64,000 bases of DNA from Shimia isoporae (lineage in GTDB: Bacteria; Pseudomonadota; Alphaproteobacteria; Rhodobacterales; Rhodobacteraceae): assembly GCF_004346865.1 (NCBI RefSeq), contig NZ_SMGR01000001.1, positions 2,046,001 to 2,110,000 of the forward strand. The letters run 5' to 3'. The position numbers and the translations under genes are program-made. Shown one piece after another: positions 26,581 to 35,682 of this stretch; within the stretch, counting starts at the first letter, position 1; each line of letters starts with the position of its first letter. The notes below the pieces were generated by a model that was given only the letters and a program-made list of their open reading frames with translations, did not search any database and had not been told where the DNA came from.

Positions 26581-27834
26581 ATGACTATCGAAGTAAAGGT
26601 TCCCGACATCGGAGATTTTGCCGATGTGCCAGTGGTTTCCGTTTTGGTCAGCGTCGGCGATGCCGTGTCTGAAGAAGATCCCTTGATCGAGGTCGAGAGC
26701 GACAAGGCCACAATGGAAGTACCATCACCTGCTACCGGCAAGGTGGTTGAAATCAAGGTTTCCGAAGGCGATGCCGTGTCGGAAGGAACCCTGATACTGA
26801 TGCTGGAAGCCGCGTCAGGCGCAAAGGAAGCGGCTCCAACGGCAAAAACCGAATCCGCGCCTGCACCCGCCAGCGCACCGACGCCCGCCGCCCCTGCTCC
26901 GGCCGCAGTGACAGACGCCGGTTTCGGCAAAGCTCATGCCTCTCCGTCTGTTCGCGCTTTTGCCCGGCAACTGGATGTTGATCTGGCCAAGGTCAATGGC
27001 TCAGGGCGCAAGGGCCGTATCCTACGCGAAGATGTCACGGCCTTTTTGAAATCAACCACTGCAACAGCGCCTGCATCGGGTGCCTCGCATGGCGGCATGG
27101 GCATTCCGCCGATCCCGGCTGTGGACTTCTCCAAATTCGGTCCGGTCGAAGACGTGGAGATGCCGCGGATCAAGAAGATCTCCGGTCCGGCTTTGCACCG
27201 TAGTTGGCTCAACATTCCACATGTTACGCACAACGATGAAGCCGACATCACGGACCTCGACAAGTATCGCAAGGAAATGGACACGATGGCCAAAGAAGAC
27301 GGCTATCGGGTGACGCTTCTGTCCTTTGTTATCAAGGCTTCGGTTTCGGCTCTGAAGCAGCACTGGGAGGTCAACTCGTCGATCCACCCAGACGGCGACA
27401 AGCTGATCAAGAAGGACTATTACAACATCGGCTTTGCAGCAGATACGCCCAACGGCCTTGTGGTGCCAGTGATCAAAGATGCGGACCGAAAAGGCATTGT
27501 GGAAATATCCAAAGATCTCATGGAATTGTCCGGCAAAGCACGCGCGGGTGAGTTGAAGGGTCCTGACATGCAGGGCGCAACCTTCACCATCTCCTCGCTT
27601 GGCGGAATCGGCGGCACGTCGTTCACGCCCATCGTGAACGCACCGGAAGTGGCCATCCTTGGCCTCACCCGAAGCAAAATGGCACCTGTCTGGAACGGGG
27701 AAGAGTTTGTTCCGCGACTGATGCAACCGCTGTCACTGTCTTACGACCACCGCGCCATTGACGGGGCTTTGGCGGCACGCTTCTGCGTCACGCTGAAAAC
27801 CCTATTGGGCGACATGCGCAAATTGATGTGGTGA
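26581..27834 (+). CDS. aceF: Pyruvate dehydrogenase E2, dihydrolipoyl acetyltransferase
   Basis: Core of the pyruvate dehydrogenase complex; moves acetyl groups from lipoamide to CoA. From ATG 26581 (GGAGG 8 nt upstream) the 417-residue protein has one lipoyl domain (1-75, lipoylated lysine K42 in ESDKATMEV), an alanine/proline linker, a peripheral-subunit-binding domain (about 120-155: [16 protein letters not shown]), and the catalytic domain ending with [13 protein letters not shown], which holds the active-site histidine and aspartate. Gammaproteobacterial AceF usually has up to three lipoyl domains, so this is a short form. Confidence 0.95.
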   Translation: MTIEVKVPDIGDFADVPVVSVLVSVGDAVSEEDPLIEVESDKATMEVPSPATGKVVEIKVSEGDAVSEGTLILMLEAASGAKEAAPTAKTESAPAPASAPTPAAPAPAAVTDAGFGKAHASPSVRAFARQLDVDLAKVNGSGRKGRILREDVTAFLKSTTATAPASGASHGGMGIPPIPAVDFSKFGPVEDVEMPRIKKISGPALHRSWLNIPHVTHNDEADITDLDKYRKEMDTMAKEDGYRVTLLSFVIKASVSALKQHWEVNSSIHPDGDKLIKKDYYNIGFAADTPNGLVVPVIKDADRKGIVEISKDLMELSGKARAGELKGPDMQGATFTISSLGGIGGTSFTPIVNAPEVAILGLTRSKMAPVWNGEEFVPRLMQPLSLSYDHRAIDGALAARFCVTLKTLLGDMRKLMW

Positions 27835-27845
27835 GGAGAGTAATT

Positions 27846-29573
27846 ATGGACGTCAAAGTACCTGATATTGGCGACTTTTCCGAGGTTCCGGTTGTCTCGG
27901 TCTTGGTCGCTGTTGGTGACACCGTCGCCGCTGAAGATCCGCTGATCGAACTGGAAAGCGACAAGGCCACGATGGAAGTGCCTTCTCCTGCTGCTGGCGT
28001 AGTCAAGGAGATCAAGGTGGCCGAAGGCGATAATGTCTCTGAGGGCAGCGTTATTATCGTCCTTGAAGCCGAAGCTTCCGCGGACAGGCCTGCTCCCGCA
28101 GCATCAACTGCGCCGGCCGCGCCACAGGCCACGACAGCAACAGGTACTGCTGCAGGTGCAGGAGATGTGCATGCGGAAGTTGTTGTGCTGGGTTCTGGTC
28201 CAGGTGGCTATACCGCTGCATTTCGCGCCGCTGACCTCGGGAAAAAAGTGGTCCTGATCGAGAAAGACAGTTCGCTTGGCGGCGTTTGTCTCAACGTGGG
28301 CTGTATCCCGTCCAAAGCGCTGCTGCACTCTGCCAAGGTGATCACCGAAGCGGAGGAAATGGGCGAGCACGGCATCAGCTTTTCCAAACCGGAAGTGGAC
28401 CTCGACAAGCTGCGCGGATGGAAAGAAAGCGTTGTAAAACAGCTCACTGGGGGTCTTGGTGGACTCGCAAAGGCGCGCAAAGTTCAGGTGGTGAACGGTT
28501 ATGGCTCGTTTGTGGGTCCTAACATGATTGAAGTAGACAACGACGGTGTGAAATCGACTGTGAGCTTTGATCAATGCGTGATCGCGGCGGGTTCGGAGCC
28601 GGTTACCCTTCCCTTCATTCCGCACGATGACCCTCGTGTGATCGATAGCACCGGCGCGCTTGAATTGGAGGATGTTCCGGAACGCTTGTTGGTTTTGGGC
28701 GGCGGTATCATCGGTCTTGAGATGGCAACCGTATATGACGCCTTGGGATCCAACGTGACGATCGTCGAGTTCATGGATCAGATCATTCCAGGTGCGGACA
28801 AGGACGTGGTTAAGCCTTTGGCGAAACGTATCGAGAGTCGGTACGAGGCTGTTTTGACCAAAACCAAAGTGACCGCAGTGGAGGCGCAGGCAGACGGCTT
28901 GAAGGTCACAATGGAAGGTCCAGACGGCGAGACGGTTGATACCTTCGATAAGGTCCTGGTGGCGGTCGGGCGCCGACCAAATGGGGCAAAGATCAACGCT
29001 GCGGCGGCAGGGGTCGCTGTGGATGAGCGTGGGTTTATCGCCGTGGACAGCCAGCAACGAACTGGTGTCGCTCACATTTTTGCCATTGGTGACGTAGTTG
29101 GCCAACCGATGCTCGCGCACAAGGCGGTTCATGAAGGCAAGGTCGCAGCCGAAGTGGCAGCGGGCCAGAAACGCCACTTTGACGCGCGCGTTATTCCCTC
29201 AGTTGCCTACACTGATCCTGAAGTGGCTTGGGTTGGCATGACCGAAACCCAAGCGAAGGCGGAAGGGCTGAAGGTCGGCAAGGGCGTTTTCCCTTGGGCT
29301 GCGTCGGGTCGCTCACTCTCACTGGGACGGTCTGAAGGCCTTACAAAACTGGTGTTTGACGAACATGAACGTGTCATCGGCGCGGGCATCGTCGGCCCGA
29401 ATGCGGGCGACCTGATCGCCGAAGTTGCGCTGGCCATCGAGATGGGTGCAGACGCAGTGGACTTGGGTCATACCATCCACCCCCACCCAACTTTATCAGA
29501 GACTGTAAACTTCGCGGCGGAGATGTTCGAAGGCACTATCACGGACCTGATGCCGCCCAAGAAGCGCAAGTGA
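27846..29573 (+). CDS. lpd: Dihydrolipoyl dehydrogenase (E3) with N-terminal lipoyl domain
   Basis: Reoxidises dihydrolipoamide with NAD. The 575-residue protein carries an extra lipoyl domain at 1-74 (K40 in [10 protein letters not shown]), an Ala/Pro linker, then the flavoprotein: FAD motif [12 protein letters not shown] near 114, redox cysteines C148/C153 in [13 protein letters not shown], the NAD motif [12 protein letters not shown], and the C-terminal HPHPTLSE with the catalytic His-Glu pair. Its lipoyl domain is strikingly similar to that of the neighbouring E2, which points to duplication within the operon. The start at 27846 has GGAGAG 5 nt upstream and follows aceF by 11 nt. Confidence 0.95.
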   Translation: MDVKVPDIGDFSEVPVVSVLVAVGDTVAAEDPLIELESDKATMEVPSPAAGVVKEIKVAEGDNVSEGSVIIVLEAEASADRPAPAASTAPAAPQATTATGTAAGAGDVHAEVVVLGSGPGGYTAAFRAADLGKKVVLIEKDSSLGGVCLNVGCIPSKALLHSAKVITEAEEMGEHGISFSKPEVDLDKLRGWKESVVKQLTGGLGGLAKARKVQVVNGYGSFVGPNMIEVDNDGVKSTVSFDQCVIAAGSEPVTLPFIPHDDPRVIDSTGALELEDVPERLLVLGGGIIGLEMATVYDALGSNVTIVEFMDQIIPGADKDVVKPLAKRIESRYEAVLTKTKVTAVEAQADGLKVTMEGPDGETVDTFDKVLVAVGRRPNGAKINAAAAGVAVDERGFIAVDSQQRTGVAHIFAIGDVVGQPMLAHKAVHEGKVAAEVAAGQKRHFDARVIPSVAYTDPEVAWVGMTETQAKAEGLKVGKGVFPWAASGRSLSLGRSEGLTKLVFDEHERVIGAGIVGPNAGDLIAEVALAIEMGADAVDLGHTIHPHPTLSETVNFAAEMFEGTITDLMPPKKRK

Positions 29574-29595
29574 TTATTCAGATGTGAACTTAAAG

Positions 29596-29624
29596 AACGC
29601 CGCCGCTTCCGGCGGCGTTTTTTG
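29596..29624 (+). terminator. Rho-independent terminator after lpd
   Basis: AACGCCGCCG pairs perfectly with CGGCGGCGTT around a CTTC loop and is followed by six T in total. Confidence 0.9.
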
Positions 29625-29676
29625 ATTGGGTGACGCAAGACCCGCGCGCCTTGGTAAATAAGGCTCAAAGGAAAAA

Positions 29677-29727
29677 ATGCACAGTCTGTATCGCGTCGGC
29701 ATGACGTCGGCAAAGCGTCGGTATTGA
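29677..29727 (+). CDS. Possible 16-residue micro-ORF
   Basis: ATG at 29677 opens a 16-codon frame encoding MHSLYRVGMTSAKRRY, ending in TGA. AAAGG sits 5 nt upstream, a good ribosome site. The peptide is basic and would be missed by ordinary gene calling. The frame contains three CGTCGG repeats at 11-bp spacing, and a 9-bp hairpin lies 42 nt downstream. No gene follows on this strand (hisH is convergent), so it is not an obvious leader peptide. I do not recognise the peptide, and chance occurrence is quite possible. Confidence 0.3.
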   Translation: MHSLYRVGMTSAKRRY

Positions 29728-29768
29728 AGCCTGTCGTCGTCTGTTTTCAGGATTTAATGCATCGTGCG

Positions 29769-29789
29769 CCCGTTGCGACACGCAACGGG
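29769..29789. terminator. Hairpin between the micro-ORF and hisH, possible terminator
   Basis: CCCGTTGCG pairs perfectly with CGCAACGGG around ACA. The plus-strand side continues AGCAATTTTGTGTTTT, a loose T tract, so it would serve a plus-strand transcript better than hisH. Confidence 0.5.
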
Positions 29790-29807
29790 AGCAATTTTGT
29801 GTTTTGA

Positions 29808-30446
29808 TCAGGGTTTCCAGTTCAGGAAATTTCCGATCATGCGCAGGCCAATGTCCTGACTTTTTTCGGGGTGAAATTGCATGCCGACCATCGTATCGCG
29901 ACCGATAATCGCCGTGACGTCGCCGCCATAGTCCACATGGGCCAACCGCTCGGCCGGCGTTTTCACGTGATACTGGTAGCTGTGAACGAAGTAGGTGTGA
30001 TCACCGTTTTTGATGCCATCAAGCAGAGCGTGAGGGTGGTCGATCACCAGGTTGTTCCAACCCATGTGAGGCACCTTGAGGTCCTCGTCCGATGGCTCAA
30101 TTTTGCGCACATCTCCGGCGACCCACCCAAGGCCGGGAGTCTCTTCGTATTCGTGTCCCGTCGTCGCCATCAATTGCATACCGACACAAATTCCGAGAAA
30201 CGGCCTGCCTTTTTGCTCCACTGCTTCGACCATCGCGTCATAGATGCCTTTGTGACCGCGTAGTTCGGCAGCGCAGGCAGGAAAGGCGCCGTCGCCGGGC
30301 AGCACGAGACGATCGGCTTTGGACACGACATCTGCATCGGACGTCACAACGACCTCACCACCGTCGACTTCGTGCGCCATGCGTTCAAACGCCTTTTGGG
30401 CGGAGTGCAGGTTGCCGGATTCATAGTCGATGATGGCTGTCAGCAT
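29808..30446 (-). CDS. hisH: Imidazole glycerol phosphate synthase subunit HisH (glutaminase)
   Basis: Supplies ammonia from glutamine to HisF in histidine synthesis. The 212-residue class I amidotransferase has the oxyanion strand LVLPGDGAF (PGxGA form), the nucleophile C87 in GICVGMQLM, and the FHPEKSQ histidine-glutamate pair near the C-terminus. The partner hisF is 15 kb away on the other strand. hisH lies 57 nt downstream of a tetR gene on the same strand, with a CGTCTGCC/GGCAGACG hairpin between them. Confidence 0.95.
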   Translation of the reverse strand: MLTAIIDYESGNLHSAQKAFERMAHEVDGGEVVVTSDADVVSKADRLVLPGDGAFPACAAELRGHKGIYDAMVEAVEQKGRPFLGICVGMQLMATTGHEYEETPGLGWVAGDVRKIEPSDEDLKVPHMGWNNLVIDHPHALLDGIKNGDHTYFVHSYQYHVKTPAERLAHVDYGGDVTAIIGRDTMVGMQFHPEKSQDIGLRMIGNFLNWKP

Positions 30447-30467
30447 TGCGAAGGTCGTCCTTGAAAT

Positions 30468-30497
30468 CGTCTGCCTTTCACCTGACGCAGGCAGACG
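30468..30497 (-). terminator. Hairpin between tetR and hisH
   Basis: CGTCTGCC (30468-30475) pairs perfectly with GGCAGACG (30490-30497). Only ATTTC follows on the minus strand, so termination would be partial. It may limit read-through from tetR into hisH. Confidence 0.4.
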
Positions 30498-30503
30498 CTG
30501 AGG

Positions 30504-31115
30504 TCAAGACTTTGGGGCGGTGCCAATGCGGTCCAAAAGGCTCATAACTTCATCAAAGGGTCCGTCGGACACTTCTATAGGGGCGATTGCCCCGAAACGG
30601 CCCGAAAGAAACAATTGCGTGTAGCCGTGGACCAGTGACCAAACCTGAAACTCGATCACTTCCGGCGCAGTGTGGGCTGGCACAAATGGCGCACAGGCCT
30701 CGCGCAGGATCATGTACGCATGATTGTCGTCAGGCTGGATATTCTCACTCAGAATGTCGGACGCATCGATCCCGAAAATGATGTCCAAAAGTGCGCGATG
30801 GTTCAGACCGAACTGTAGATACCCGCGACAGATGCCGCGGAGCCGGTCGCGCGGACTTTCTCCTTCGGCTTCGGCGGCCTTGGTCATGTGCGATGAGAAC
30901 CGGTCGAATGCTTCTTGTGCGATAGCTGTTTTAAGGCCGCGCAGACCGTCAAAGTGATGCGCTGGAGCCGCATGGCTTACCCCTGCCCGCGCTGCGCATT
31001 TGCGCAAAGACAACGCATCCATGCCGCCCTCCTCAAGGATTTCGATGCCTGCTTTGATCAACGCGTTTCGCAGATCGCCATGATGATGCGGTTTCTTGGA
31101 GTCTTTCTGAGTCAT
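30504..31115 (-). CDS. TetR/AcrR family transcriptional regulator
   Basis: Repressor-type regulator of 203 residues. The N-terminal helix-turn-helix region spans about 10-60 (GDLRNALIKAGIEILEEGGMDALSLRKCAARAGVSHAAPAHHF shown here only by its parts: AGIEILEEGG, LSLRKCAARAGVS, HAAPAHHF). A C-terminal ligand-binding domain of the WHG type follows. The HHHGDLR opening is typical of this subgroup. It is divergent from the DUF2306 membrane-protein gene, and the 94-bp gap carries three copies of a palindrome, consistent with autoregulation and control of the neighbour. Confidence 0.9.
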   Translation of the reverse strand: MTQKDSKKPHHHGDLRNALIKAGIEILEEGGMDALSLRKCAARAGVSHAAPAHHFDGLRGLKTAIAQEAFDRFSSHMTKAAEAEGESPRDRLRGICRGYLQFGLNHRALLDIIFGIDASDILSENIQPDDNHAYMILREACAPFVPAHTAPEVIEFQVWSLVHGYTQLFLSGRFGAIAPIEVSDGPFDEVMSLLDRIGTAPKS

Positions 31116-31137
31116 ATGCGCAAATTGGCGGCTGGGC

Positions 31138-31188
31138 TTGACAGTGTCAAATTGACAATGTCAAGTTAAGCCAACTTTACACTGTCAA
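31138..31188. promoter_or_regulatory. Triple TetR-type operator TTGACA-N-TGTCAA
   Basis: Two perfect copies, TTGACAGTGTCAA (31138-31150) and TTGACAATGTCAA (31152-31164), and one with a single mismatch, TTTACACTGTCAA (31176-31188), lie between tetR and the DUF2306 gene. Each half-site also resembles a -35 hexamer, so binding would block the promoter. Confidence 0.75.
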
Positions 31189-31209
31189 ATTAGGTGAGGG
31201 AGAGTCGCC

Positions 31210-31827
31210 ATGAAAGTCCTGGTTTCCGCACGCACGTTTTTTCTTTGGTTCTTTTGTCTGGGTATCGCAGTCTGGTCATGGCGGTTCCTGCTGTTTGGCG
31301 TCGAGGCAACTATGGAATTTGTCGCCTATCATGCCATCGAACGCCGGTGGGCATTCTATGCTCATGTCGGGCTTGCGCCGGTGGCGCTCATGCTGGTGCC
31401 CCTACAATTCTGGACGAAGCTGCGCATGCGTCGTCCTGCCTTGCACCGCTGGATGGGACGTGCCTACGCGATCGCAATCCTGCTGGCTGGTGTTGGCGGC
31501 ATACTGATGGCAATCGGCACCGATGCGGGGCAGCTGGCCGCGGTCGGTTTTGCCCTCTTGGGGTTTGCCTGGATCGGCACAACAGCAGTGGCGGTATCCC
31601 ATATCCGGAACAAGCACATCGAAGATCACAAGGCGTGGATGATCCGCAGCGCTGCGCTTACGCTGGCAGCAGTCACTCTGCGACTTGAGTTGCCAATTCT
31701 CGCAATGACGGTGGGGCTGGAAGTTGGATACCCGCTTGTCGCGTGGCTGTGTTGGGTCCCCAACATACTGGTTGCCGAATGGGTGGTGCGCCGCCGTCCC
31801 GTTTTGGGGGCGGCGCAGCCGGTTTAA
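31210..31827 (+). CDS. DUF2306 family membrane protein
   Basis: A 205-residue inner-membrane protein of unknown function with about five to six hydrophobic segments: near 10-30, 45-75, 82-100, 105-125, 145-165 and 175-195. The pattern [19 protein letters not shown] (here [11 protein letters not shown]...), LHRWMGRAY and [13 protein letters not shown] is typical of DUF2306. Conserved histidines in H-R-W and D-H-K could bind a cofactor, but this is inference. GGGAG lies 7 nt upstream of the ATG. The gene is probably repressed by the divergent TetR protein, and its stop overlaps that of convergent hisB. Confidence 0.85.
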   Translation: MKVLVSARTFFLWFFCLGIAVWSWRFLLFGVEATMEFVAYHAIERRWAFYAHVGLAPVALMLVPLQFWTKLRMRRPALHRWMGRAYAIAILLAGVGGILMAIGTDAGQLAAVGFALLGFAWIGTTAVAVSHIRNKHIEDHKAWMIRSAALTLAAVTLRLELPILAMTVGLEVGYPLVAWLCWVPNILVAEWVVRRRPVLGAAQPV

Positions 31828-32411
31828 AGCGCGCCTTTGGTCGACGGCACGGCATCTGCTTTGCGCGGGTCCACTTCCACGGCCTCGCGCAGAGCGCGAG
31901 CCACAGCCTTGAACGTGGCTTCGGCGATGTGGTGGCTGTTGAAACCATGGATTTGGTCCACGTGCAGGGTGATGCCGCCATGAGTAGCAAACCCCTGGAA
32001 AAACTCCCGCACGAGTTCGGTGTCAAATGTGCCTATCTTCTGTGTCGGCATCTCGACGTTCCAGATGAGGTACGGCCGCGCGGACAAATCAAGCGCTGCG
32101 CGCACTTGTGCGTCGTCCATCGGAAGATGGCAGGACGCATACCGGCGGATGCCTCGCTTGTCGCCCAGCGCTTGCGTCAGCGCCTGTCCGAGCGCGATTC
32201 CCACGTCCTCGACAGTATGGTGGTCGTCGATGTGATAATCCCCATTGGCGCGCACAGTCATGTCGATCAGCGAGTGGCGGGACAACTGATCCAGCATGTG
32301 GTCAAAGAAACCCACACCGGTTTGATTGTCATAAGTGCCTGTACCGTCGAGGTTAATCTCGACAGTGATATCGGTTTCCGCAGTGGCGCGGGTGACGCTT
32401 GCTGTGCGCAT
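31824..32411 (-). CDS. hisB: Imidazoleglycerol-phosphate dehydratase
   Basis: Dehydrates imidazoleglycerol phosphate to imidazoleacetol phosphate in histidine synthesis. The 195-residue monofunctional enzyme has the manganese-binding repeats [14 protein letters not shown] and [18 protein letters not shown], and the opening [11 protein letters not shown]. The start at 32411 has AAAGGA 7 nt upstream; the longer frame to 32642 has no family resemblance. It points towards hisH, but the tetR/DUF2306 pair lies between them. Confidence 0.96.
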   Translation of the reverse strand: MRTASVTRATAETDITVEINLDGTGTYDNQTGVGFFDHMLDQLSRHSLIDMTVRANGDYHIDDHHTVEDVGIALGQALTQALGDKRGIRRYASCHLPMDDAQVRAALDLSARPYLIWNVEMPTQKIGTFDTELVREFFQGFATHGGITLHVDQIHGFNSHHIAEATFKAVARALREAVEVDPRKADAVPSTKGAL

Positions 32412-32555
32412 CGGGGTGTCCTTTGCATGTCTTCTGGCCGCTCTTATAGGAGCGGCGGAACAAGCGGCCAAGGGGGCGGTTTTCGGATTGTGTTGCGGGT
32501 GGCATTTGTGCCAGCTTAAACGCGACCAATCAGAGCCAGAGAAGGGCCGCCCGAT

Positions 32556-32795
32556 ATGACAACCTGCGTCTTTATTCAGATCCGCTGCAAACCCGGAACC
32601 ACTTACCGCGTGGCTGAGGAGATCGCTTTGAAGGAGATCCATTCGGAACTCTACTCCACGTCGGGTGACTATGATCTGCTCATGAAGCTCTACATTCCCG
32701 AAGACGCGGATGTCGGAAAATACATCAATGAAAACCTCTTGGACATAGAGGGGATCGAGCGGTCCCTGACGACACTTACGTTCAAGGCGTTCTAG
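32556..32795 (+). CDS. Stand-alone Lrp/AsnC ligand-binding (RAM) domain protein
   Basis: 79 residues that correspond only to the regulation-of-amino-acid-metabolism domain of Lrp/AsnC regulators, with no DNA-binding part. The beta-alpha-beta-beta-alpha-beta pattern is visible in [41 protein letters not shown] and [13 protein letters not shown]. Such stand-alone RAM proteins form oligomers and may bind amino acids or partner with full Lrp proteins. No partner gene is adjacent; hisB is divergent and guaD convergent. Confidence 0.87.
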   Translation: MTTCVFIQIRCKPGTTYRVAEEIALKEIHSELYSTSGDYDLLMKLYIPEDADVGKYINENLLDIEGIERSLTTLTFKAF

Positions 32796-32834
32796 GTAAC
32801 AGCGGCGACAGCCCCCAGTTCCACGATTTTCGGC

Positions 32835-34130
32835 CTAGCCTTTTACGGCCTGTCCGTTGATCCACGTGGCCTTCACTGCGCGGTCGTCACCCATCATGAT
32901 AGTTGGAAACAAGGCTTCCCAGATGTCGTTGGCACGGGCAGAACGCTGAGCGATGTCTGGGGTTGAGGCGAGATCGAGCACTACGATGTCCGCGTCCATC
33001 CCCGGCGCCAGATTGCCGATCATATTTTCCATATGCAACGAACGCGCAGAGCCTTGGGTGGCGAGCCACATCAGTTGTGCCGCATGCAACGGGGTATGGC
33101 GCAGTTGTGCAACCTCATAAGCAGCTGCCATCGTGCGCAGCATGGAAAAGCTGGACCCACCGCCGGTGTCAGTGGCAAGGCCAACGCGCTGGCCTTCGCT
33201 CATCAGCGATTGCATTTCGAACAAACCGGAGCCGATAAAAGTATTGGACGTGGGGCAATGGATTAGCCCGGCGCCCACTTCGCGCAATTGCGCGCGTTCG
33301 CGTGGCTCAAGGTGAATGGCATGACCGTATAGCCCCTTCTCGCCAAGCAGGCCAAAAGCTTCGTAGGTATCAAGATAGTCGCGCGCGTCCGGGAACATGC
33401 CCAACACCCACTCGATCTCATCGGTTTGCTCCGAGAGGTGCGTCTGCATCAGGCAATCGGGATGCTCGGCCCAAAGATCGCCCAGTGCGCGCAGCTGCTC
33501 CGGGGTGGAGGTTGGCGAGAACCGAGGAGTGATTGCATAGCTAAGCCGGTCTTGCCCATGCCACTTGCCAATCAGTGCTTTGCTGTCGTCATAGGCGCTT
33601 TGGGCCGTGTCGCGCAGCCCGTCCGGCGCGTTTCTGTCCATACAGGTTTTGCCCGCGACGATCCGCTGGCCACGCGCTTGTGCCGCCCCAAAAATCGCGT
33701 CCACAGACTCGGGGTGTATGGTGCAGTAGCTGACCATCGTGGTCGTGCCGTGGTTTGCAGTCAAATCAAGATATGTGCGCGCAATGTCGTCGGCATAGGC
33801 TTGGTCACCAAAGCGCATTTCCTCAGGGAAAGTGTAGCTGTTGAGCCAGTCAATCAGCCGCTTTCCCCAACTCGCAATGATGCCGGTTTGCGGATAGTGA
33901 ACGTGGGCGTCGACAAATCCGGCAACGATGAGAGCGTCGCCATAGTCCGTCACCTGAGCGGCGGGGTGCGCCGCTTTCAGTCTGTCCGCCTCTCCGGTAG
34001 CAACGATCTTTCCACCCTCGATCAGCACCGCGCCGCGCCGTTCGATCCGCGCGGCGTCGTCCGGCGCGACCTCGAAAGGGTTCGCGTCAAATGCGAGGGT
34101 CTGTCCCAAAAGCAGCTTGGCGGCGGTCAT
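32835..34130 (-). CDS. guaD: Guanine deaminase
   Basis: Deaminates guanine to xanthine. The 431-residue amidohydrolase has the metal site GFVDAHVHYPQTG, where HxH is the first metal-ligand pair, the guanine deaminase signature with a PRFSPTST segment, LMQTHLSEQTDE, YGHAIHL and VGLATDTGGGSSFSML with the aspartate ligand. The start at 34130 has GGAGA 5 nt upstream. It feeds purine catabolism and so relates functionally to the urate cluster 11 kb away. A xanthine dehydrogenase to join them is not in the window. Confidence 0.94.
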   Translation of the reverse strand: MTAAKLLLGQTLAFDANPFEVAPDDAARIERRGAVLIEGGKIVATGEADRLKAAHPAAQVTDYGDALIVAGFVDAHVHYPQTGIIASWGKRLIDWLNSYTFPEEMRFGDQAYADDIARTYLDLTANHGTTTMVSYCTIHPESVDAIFGAAQARGQRIVAGKTCMDRNAPDGLRDTAQSAYDDSKALIGKWHGQDRLSYAITPRFSPTSTPEQLRALGDLWAEHPDCLMQTHLSEQTDEIEWVLGMFPDARDYLDTYEAFGLLGEKGLYGHAIHLEPRERAQLREVGAGLIHCPTSNTFIGSGLFEMQSLMSEGQRVGLATDTGGGSSFSMLRTMAAAYEVAQLRHTPLHAAQLMWLATQGSARSLHMENMIGNLAPGMDADIVVLDLASTPDIAQRSARANDIWEALFPTIMMGDDRAVKATWINGQAVKG

Positions 34131-34198
34131 GACTATCTCCCAACAGCGTAACGCGCTCTCGTATCGCGCCTTTTTTGGCGTGTAAATCGTCGTCTTTC

Positions 34199-34214
34199 GT
34201 TGAACTGTATCAAC
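34199..34214. promoter_or_regulatory. Inverted repeat between guaD and mgtE
   Basis: GTTGA-N6-TCAAC (extended by one further C-G pair to 34198-34215) in the 150-bp gap between divergent guaD and mgtE. It is a possible operator; nothing shows which gene it serves. Confidence 0.3.
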
Positions 34215-34280
34215 GGATTGCCCTATTGTCGCGACGAGTTGATCCACGCAGGTCGGCAGTATCACGGCGGAGGGCACATC

Positions 34281-35675
34281 ATGACGGAATTTGATGATCA
34301 GGCCGCTCTAGAACCTGCCGTCGAAGAAGACGCCTATCAACTCGACAAGCGGCTGATATCCGGCATCCTCTACACTCTTGAAGCCAAGGACCGCCACACA
34401 CTTGTGGAGTTGCTGGAGCCGCTTCACCCCGCTGACATCGCGGACATCATCGAACAGATCAATCCTTATGACAGGCGGCGGCTTGTTCAGCTTTACGGCG
34501 AGGAGTTTGACGGTGATATTCTGTCCGAACTGGATGACAGCCTGCGGGAGGAAATCATTCAGGTGCTCCGTCCCGACGTCCTCGCTGAGGCCGTTCGGGA
34601 ACTGGAAAGCGATGATATTGTCGACCTTGTTGAGGATCTGGACGAGCCACAACAAGAAGCCATTCTCGACCAGCTTGAAGATGCTGACAGGGTAGCTGTC
34701 GAACAGGCACTGAGTTTTCCGGAGAACACCGCCGGTCGCCTTATGCAACGCGAGACGGTCTGGGTTCCCGAAGACTGGAGCGTGGGTCAGGCCATCGACC
34801 ACTTGCGGGATGCAAGGCAGTTGCCAGAGCAGTTCTACCACGTAATCCTGGTAGATCCGCGCATGAAGCCCGTCGGCAATGTGACGTTGGGCAAGTTGAT
34901 GTCTTCCAAGCGTAACGTGCCACTTTCAACAATCACCGAGGACGTGTTCCAGACAATTCCGGTCACGCAAGACGAAGAAGATGTGGCCTATGCTTTCAAC
35001 CAGTATCATCTGATTTCCGCCCCTGTGGTGGACGGCGACGAGCGTTTGATTGGAATGATCACGATCGATGACGCGATGGCCGTGCTGGACGAGGAACACG
35101 AAGAAGACATTCTCCGCTTGGCGGGTGTCAGCGAGGAGACCTCGCTTTCGGATACGATTTTTGAGGCCGCAAAAGGCCGCGCGACGTGGTTGTTTGTGAA
35201 TTTGCTGACCGCCATTCTGGCGTCTCTGGTGATCGGCGTGTTTTCGGAAACGATCGACCAGATGGTCGCGCTCGCAGTGTTGATGCCTATTGTGGCATCG
35301 ATGGGCGGCAACGCAGGAACCCAGACCATGACAGTGACTGTACGGGCGTTGGCGACGAAAGACCTGACGTCGCAAAACGCGCTGCGCGTGGCGCGGCGTG
35401 AGTTATCAGTTGGCGCGCTTAACGGAGTGTTTTTTGGCTTCATAATGGCACTCGTGGCCGGGTTCTGGTTCGGGGTTCCGATGCTCGCCGTGGTTATTGG
35501 CATCGCAATGGTCTTCACACAGATCGCCGCAGCATTGGGTGGCATTGTGATCCCGATGGCATTGGACCGCGCCGGAATCGATCCGGCGCTGGCTTCCGGT
35601 CCATTTGTGACAACCGTTACGGATGTGGTTGGTTTCTTTGCTTTTCTGGGCCTCGCGTCCAGCATTCTATTGTGA
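34281..35675 (+). CDS. mgtE: Magnesium transporter MgtE
   Basis: Mg2+-gated magnesium channel of the inner membrane, 464 residues. The order is the usual one: an N-terminal superhelical domain of DxxDIxDxxE-type repeats (for example LHPADIADIIEQINPYDRRRL, written here in part), a pair of CBS domains (about 145-265; QLPEQFYHVILVDPRMKPVG, HLISAPVVDGDERLIGMIT), then five membrane helices with the pore motif PIVASMGGNAGTQT. GGAGG lies 7 nt before ATG 34281. Cobalt may also be carried. The next gene follows after 7 nt. Confidence 0.95.
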   Translation: MTEFDDQAALEPAVEEDAYQLDKRLISGILYTLEAKDRHTLVELLEPLHPADIADIIEQINPYDRRRLVQLYGEEFDGDILSELDDSLREEIIQVLRPDVLAEAVRELESDDIVDLVEDLDEPQQEAILDQLEDADRVAVEQALSFPENTAGRLMQRETVWVPEDWSVGQAIDHLRDARQLPEQFYHVILVDPRMKPVGNVTLGKLMSSKRNVPLSTITEDVFQTIPVTQDEEDVAYAFNQYHLISAPVVDGDERLIGMITIDDAMAVLDEEHEEDILRLAGVSEETSLSDTIFEAAKGRATWLFVNLLTAILASLVIGVFSETIDQMVALAVLMPIVASMGGNAGTQTMTVTVRALATKDLTSQNALRVARRELSVGALNGVFFGFIMALVAGFWFGVPMLAVVIGIAMVFTQIAAALGGIVIPMALDRAGIDPALASGPFVTTVTDVVGFFAFLGLASSILL

Positions 35676-35682
35676 GGGCGGA

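Noticed and set aside
28104..29177. 357-codon open frame antisense to lpd
   Set aside because: Shadow of a clear dihydrolipoyl dehydrogenase; no family resemblance.
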